From NCBI GenBank assembly GCA_945910005.1, contig OX246741.1, positions 6,013,788-6,077,787 on the forward strand: DNA of 64,000 nt, written 5' to 3'. The DNA is from Isoperla grammatica. Taxonomy: Eukaryota > Arthropoda > Insecta > Plecoptera > Perlodidae. The translations under genes were made by a program, and so were the position numbers. The notes under the pieces were generated by a model that was not told where the DNA came from, made no database searches, and worked only from the letters and a program-made list of their open reading frames with translations. Positions 59,295-64,000 of this stretch are shown here, one piece after another (position 1 is the first letter of the stretch; each line of letters starts with the position of its first letter).

Positions 59295-59506
59295 GTTAAA
59301 ACTACACACACAATAATAAAACGGTACCAAGGTCACTTACTTTAAAAAAACGGTGAATTTTCGGAGTAACCGTTCCTACCCCTTCCTCAGACCGAGGGCA
59401 ACTGCCTGTCTCAGAAAGGAGTAGGAACGGTTACTCCGAAAATTCAGCGTTTTTTTAAAAGTAAGTGACCTTGGTACAGTTTTATTATTGTGTGTGTAGT
59501 TTTAAC
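59295..59506. mobile_element. Foldback hairpin element, 97-bp arms
   Basis: Arms 59295-59391 and 59410-59506 are complementary with few mismatches. The outer ends are GTTAAAACTACACACACAAT; inner parts include GGTACCAAGGTCACTTACTT and CGGAGTAACCGTTCCTAC. The loop is 18 nt. No flanking duplication is clear. Confidence 0.88.
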
Positions 59507-62225
59507 ATTTATTCCGGGTCAATAAGTTTCTGCGTGTGACACAGATGGATATAGTTGTGTGTGTTGGAGCATTAATATACCGATTGATTGTGTTCGTAAC
59601 GCAATAATATGAAATCTGTTGGCGATTAGTTTTTCGTGAATTGTTCCCATTGTAGTTGTTGAAATAATATAGACTCAATCTGCGTAGGAGGTAATTATAA
59701 ACATTGGTTTTGGTAGAATGATTTCAAGAGCAAGAACTGTAGACCAAAATATTCTTTCTTGGCAATAACTTTGCAAATATAGCCTAATCAATATATAATA
59801 TTAAATAATATTAAATATAGCCTAATTGCCTTATCGGGCAAGTGATTTCTTGCCCGCAACATATTCTGTTTGATCGAAACAATAAAATTATATTTTATTT
59901 TCGAATGGGGAATCTAGACTAAACAACTAACTTTCCTTCCAAAAAGATGAATAAACTCAAATGTATTTTCTATCGTTTTTACTAATAATACCCTTGGGTC
60001 TCGCAATAAAGAATTAATATCAGTACATTCGAACACGTTTGAAGATTAAAAAATATATATTTTAAAATTAAATACAAGAGAGAGAGAAATTGTTAATGTA
60101 CAGTTTTAAAATTTCGACGTGGTAGTTTTAACACAATAAAAACGAACTTAGAGTGATAGAAGAAACGGATATACCTTATATAAATTAACACTTGAAAAAT
60201 GTGAACATTTAAAAAAAATGTAATTCCTAGATAGTTGGTAGTTTCTTCGTTAACCTCAACGTCTATTCGAGTACATTGTTTTAAATAATAGTACACGGGC
60301 TTCACAATGCTTTTTCATTCATATTCTAAAATAAAAACGCGCACATGTCCGTGGCTTCTATTTCAAAATGTCCCCGAGATATTATGTATCGTTTAAAAAT
60401 ATGACTTCCAACGTTTCTCTGCCCGCGAGTATAGTTATTTCATTATAATGAGTGCGCCACGTCTTTTTACTTAAAAGGAGTATACTGCATCAGAAAACGT
60501 ATTAACGTGTAAATAAACGCGATTAAGGTTAGAATACTGAAACGAAGTTAATTTTATGGAAAATTGCAAAATGTCATCAAAACTTTGTCAAGAAAACGTT
60601 GTAAAACGGATGAAAAGTAGTTTACGATGTAATATTTCCCCATGTAAGTTATTGACACGGGTAAGATTAAAGCCATTTTCATGCTGGCTTCTCATTGGTT
60701 CCCGTGCTGGGACAGTCTTGTCCCTGACCCTGCTACAAGGATAGACGTCCAATAATGGATTGAACAGCTTAACCAAAAATCAACAGAGTATTGGGGGTGG
60801 CTTTAGTCTTTTACACGTCAATTAAGTACGTAAAGATAAAGATCCATCGATTTTCGCATAAGTAGTTTTTTTGTCACACTCCATGTACACTCGTTTTTTG
60901 TAACAATTGTGTTAATTTGAATAAATCGTAATTTATGTATTGTTTAACAATTTTTTTAAATACAATTTTCTTGCTAGAAACAATCCAGCACGGAAAATGT
61001 ACACATTATTTGATTCTTTTCTACTTTGGTGTTGAAATATTTTTCTCGGGCATTTCTTTGCCAACCACATCATTTTGTAAAAGAAGTTATTAAATAAAGT
61101 AGTATTTTCTATTTTGTTTAAAAAACATCAACATGGTTGCGTGGGGCCTGGGGCGAACGTGCAAAACGCTAAAATTGAAGTGGGTCTTTATTAAAAATAT
61201 CATTTAAATGCTTGAAATATTTGGGCATTGCCTTATACAACCAATTCGGGGAAAGTAAAAATTTCGGCAAGTTGTGTAATATTCCCACAACTAAGGTTGT
61301 TCTTTGTCAACAAGTGCTTTTCACTCTGCCTCCCTCGTTTCCGGCAATCAAATTACCTTACTTTTGCATTCATTAAACACAATTTCTCTTATTACCTAGA
61401 AAAACTCTGGATACAATTACGGCTAACGCAATAACCCACAAAACGTCCCTAGTCCCACTTGACGGACGAAAAGAAATTTCCGGAAATTTAATTTCGAACC
61501 GACAAAACATTCCTGGATATTCGTAACCTTACTCTGTTTGTTTGTCCTGCACTTCTGACAAAGAGGAGACGTGGTGTAACAGACGTGCACCACGTGGCAC
61601 TGATGTGACGTCACTGTACGGCTTTGTCCATGTAAATACCTTTCACATTCCAATGGTATTCGGCCCAGACGGTTTCTAGAGAATGTTTAGAAATTAATCC
61701 TTATTGAAAGCTGAAATGAAAATATCAAATGTATGTTAGTGATTTTTTTTGCGGGGATCGAGGACGAATGTCGTGAGAGGTGAATATAATAAGAGCATAT
61801 TGTTAAGATTGTCGGTAAACAACACTTAAAATAATAAACATAAGAATAAAAATAATCACTTTTAGGTTTTTTTAGTGGGCAGACGGCAAATAAGAAATTT
61901 GTATTTGTAGTCGACCCACTCAGTTACAAGAACTGATTAAATATATAAATATGTTAAAAACTACAAATATCATCAACGCAATTTAAGTATATAAAATATG
62001 GTGTATACAATGTATTTTCTGAAAATAACGTTTTTATTTTTGCAGTTTGCAAACACTTGCCATATTATGATTAGTATTTCCACATTAGCTTTGATGTTTC
62101 ACTCACTTCTCTTTGCATGTGTTTCATCTCTTATAGCTACTAATCCCGTGTTCATAAGAACTCCGTTTAGTAAACCAACATTTTCGAAATAGAGTATTAT
62201 GGGCTAGTTTAGCAGTGAGCTAACT
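59507..62225. other. Intergenic; possible retroposon tail near 61.9 kb
   Basis: AT-rich, no gene seen. Short ORFs near 60.6, 61.2 and 61.5 kb have no recognisable domains. At 61915-61960 CACTCAGTTACAAGAACTGA resembles the hairpin tail of SINE family 2. Confidence 0.45.
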
Positions 62226-62544
62226 ATTCATAGTTCCCACGTGACGTCACAGCGGCCATGATTGCGACACAATTGACGAGGACCAATCCTAGATCATTTG
62301 CAAATACCAGTCAAATTTAATAAATAAGCGTAATTTTGAATGTAAAAGTGAACATAAGTAATAAATAAATAAACAATTACCACATATACCAATTTTATCT
62401 CAAACACAGGCTGGATTTTAAAGAACTGAGAATTTATGTGTTCTACCACAACAGCCTTCAATTGTTTCTCCATGGTAACGTCAAAGGTTGATCACAAATG
62501 TGGCCGCCACGCGAAAAGATGTGACGTACGTGCAACCTATGAAT
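62226..62544. mobile_element. MITE with ATTCATAG termini
   Basis: Left ATTCATAGTTCCCACGTGAC and right, inverted, ATTCATAGGTTGCACGTACG form terminal inverted repeats; subterminal GTCACAGCGGCCATG and, inverted, GTGGCGGCCACA also pair. It shares the CACGTGACGTCAC motif with the TA-flanked MITEs at 50.0 and 53.9 kb but has a different interior. Confidence 0.65.
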
Positions 62545-63261
62545 TGCGAATTGAATAGTTATGATAGTGTTGTATATGTACTTTGATGGTGTACACTCGT
62601 GCTAAATGTTCTATTTCTGTTTGCCCCTAAGTTAACCCGTATTCTCTAGGTACCTACACGACCGTGAGCTTATGGTAATCTATTCATGTATTGTATTACC
62701 TCCAGGCTGCAGGTCACATTGCATAAAACACGAGTATACACACATTACAAAGCAACAGGATTATGCAAATACCACGTGCTTTTTTATTTTAATTACCTTC
62801 TGACATCAGAAAGCTACAGATTACTTTTGTGAGTAATTATATTTTCTCCCTTTTCTATTTTTCACTTCACAAGATTTTTTCTACCTCCATGTTGTGGTAT
62901 AATCTAGCTTGCATTCCTCAGAGCTTTGCAGCATGGCTACATCAAAAGTAATTGAGATGAAAATGTCGTCAGAGCTGTAAGTTGATGGTAAGTTTGATGT
63001 TGGTGTTAAATAACTCAGTACGCGCAACGATGCAAACTTAGTATAAATGTGAGTTGAGACTATATACAGACAACAGTGGTTATAAAATGTACTGTCAAGG
63101 CCTCTACTAAGTCCATGCAACTCATCATAAGTCCCGTGGTACAAGTCAAGCCTTATACAAGAAGCCTTATAGCTACCTCACAATCACACATACATATATG
63201 AACCATTGATCAATATTGGAATATACCATTAATTCTTCAAGTGATCTAGAATCTTAGACTG
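62545..63261. other. Intergenic, no gene seen
   Basis: Unique sequence; an 87-residue ORF on the - strand (62881-63144) is not recognisable. Confidence 0.4.
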
Positions 63262-63770
63262 AAGCTGAGATTTCAGTCAAGGATGTGCTCGGCGTGGCGC
63301 GGCGCGGATGAAGATTGCAGCCAATCAGCGTGCTCTATTTCTCAGCCGAGGAGAGCCGCGGATTTCTATCCGAGGATTGAAAATATTCAATATTTCAGCC
63401 GGCGAACTCCACGCTCGGCATGACGTCACTTTGAATGACCAATAAAAAATCGGGATAACGACAACAAACAAATAACTGAAGACTTTACCGAAAGATTATT
63501 GTTAGCTGTCGAAAAGAGATAAATCGTGTATAATATATTCCACAAACACTATACAAGTAATGTTTTGTGTGTTCAAGCGTGGAAGGACGTGGCGAAAGAT
63601 TGTAACAACACAGGTAAGCAAAACGACTAGGCCTAGGCTAGGCCTACGGCCCTAAGCCTAGGCCATAGATAGCGCATCGTGCAATCTGCAAGTGAAATGG
63701 CTGGCGAGGAGAATCCGCGCCACGCCACGCCGCGCCACGCCGAGCACATCCTCGACTGAAATCGCAGCTT
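63262..63770. mobile_element. Terminal-inverted-repeat element with GC-rich ends
   Basis: Left AAGCTGAGATTTCAGTCAAG, GATGTGCTCGGCGTGGCGCG and right, inverted, AAGCTGCGATTTCAGTCGAG, GATGTGCTCGGCGTGGCGCG. The right end has extra GGCGTGGC units. The interior (about 400 bp) includes CATGACGTCACTTTG and a TAGGCCTA cluster (63628-63665). No ORF of note; target duplication unclear. Confidence 0.78.
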
Positions 63771-64000
63771 TAGTTAATCACGATCGTGTAGATAACAATG
63801 TACAACAATTAAAAACTCGCTTTCAAATGGTATGTCAAGGCTTCGATTGCATTGTTGTCATTGAAGATTTAGGAGACCGTGGTTAAAACCTATCTAAGGG
63901 TTCTAGATACTTTCAAATAGGTATATTGGGGCTCAGAAGTTTATCTTTTATTTACATTTATATCCGGCATAAGAAAAAAATACTACAAAGGTATATTATA
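63771..64000. repeat. Half copy of the 57.3-kb foldback MITE and window end
   Basis: ATTGCATTGTTGTCATTGAA, GATTTAGGAGACCGTGGTTA and CCTATCTAAGGGTTCTAGA (63847-63906) match the right arm of the element at 57318-57475. The remaining bases to 64000 are unremarkable. Confidence 0.6.

Noticed and set aside
63692..63886. Arg/Thr-rich 64-residue ORF near the window end
   Set aside because: It crosses the GC-rich inverted end of a TIR element and a half copy of a foldback MITE, so the frame is accidental.

Overview
The window is AT-rich eukaryotic DNA with spliced genes, long introns, microsatellites, SINEs, MITEs and satellite arrays. It looks like a marine invertebrate animal nuclear genome. The palindrome TAGGCCTA is dispersed through parts of it; I associate that motif with echinoderm-like or other deuterostome DNA, but this is a weak impression and not a taxonomic proof.

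Only two protein-coding genes can be supported, and they converge tail to tail in the first 17 kb. (1) UBL5/Hub1 on the + strand (CDS 332-509 joined to 994-1037, 73 residues). It is complete and is split by an intron with textbook U12-type (minor spliceosome) signals. (2) A uridine-cytidine kinase (UCK1/2 family) on the - strand, five coding exons between 17012 and 5520, 285 residues, complete from initiator Met to a C-terminal Arg-Pro-His. Its last intron is about 9.2 kb and carries a hAT-type MITE. All splice junctions join in frame. UBL5 acts in pre-mRNA splicing and UCK in pyrimidine ribonucleoside salvage; the sequence suggests no functional link beyond adjacency.

From 17 kb to 64 kb I find no convincing conserved coding exon. 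The region is a mosaic of mobile DNA: a 5'-truncated non-LTR retrotransposon ORF end (17.7-18.0 kb); two tRNA-derived SINE families; three further hAT-type elements with 8-bp target duplications at 31.7, 40.0 and 42.0 kb (a fourth is in the UCK intron); a pair of TA-flanked MITEs in opposite orientation (50.0 and 53.9 kb); and several foldback elements (44.0, 48.0, 57.3, 57.7, 59.3 and 63.3 kb). There are also tandem arrays: a 32-bp minisatellite (22.6-23.1 kb), a degenerate ~148-bp repeat (29.1-29.5 kb), and a 119-bp satellite of 18 units with dimeric higher-order structure (33.4-35.6 kb).

Two places look like possible promoters with first exons of genes lying outside the window: a CpG-rich patch with NRF-1 and CRE motifs at 28.1-28.3 kb, and a TATA box followed by an ATG and a splice donor at 51.0-51.4 kb. 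Both are low confidence. The most unusual structures are the composite foldback at 43.9-44.5 kb (two perfect palindromes separated and flanked by (TA)n tracts) and the U12 intron in UBL5.
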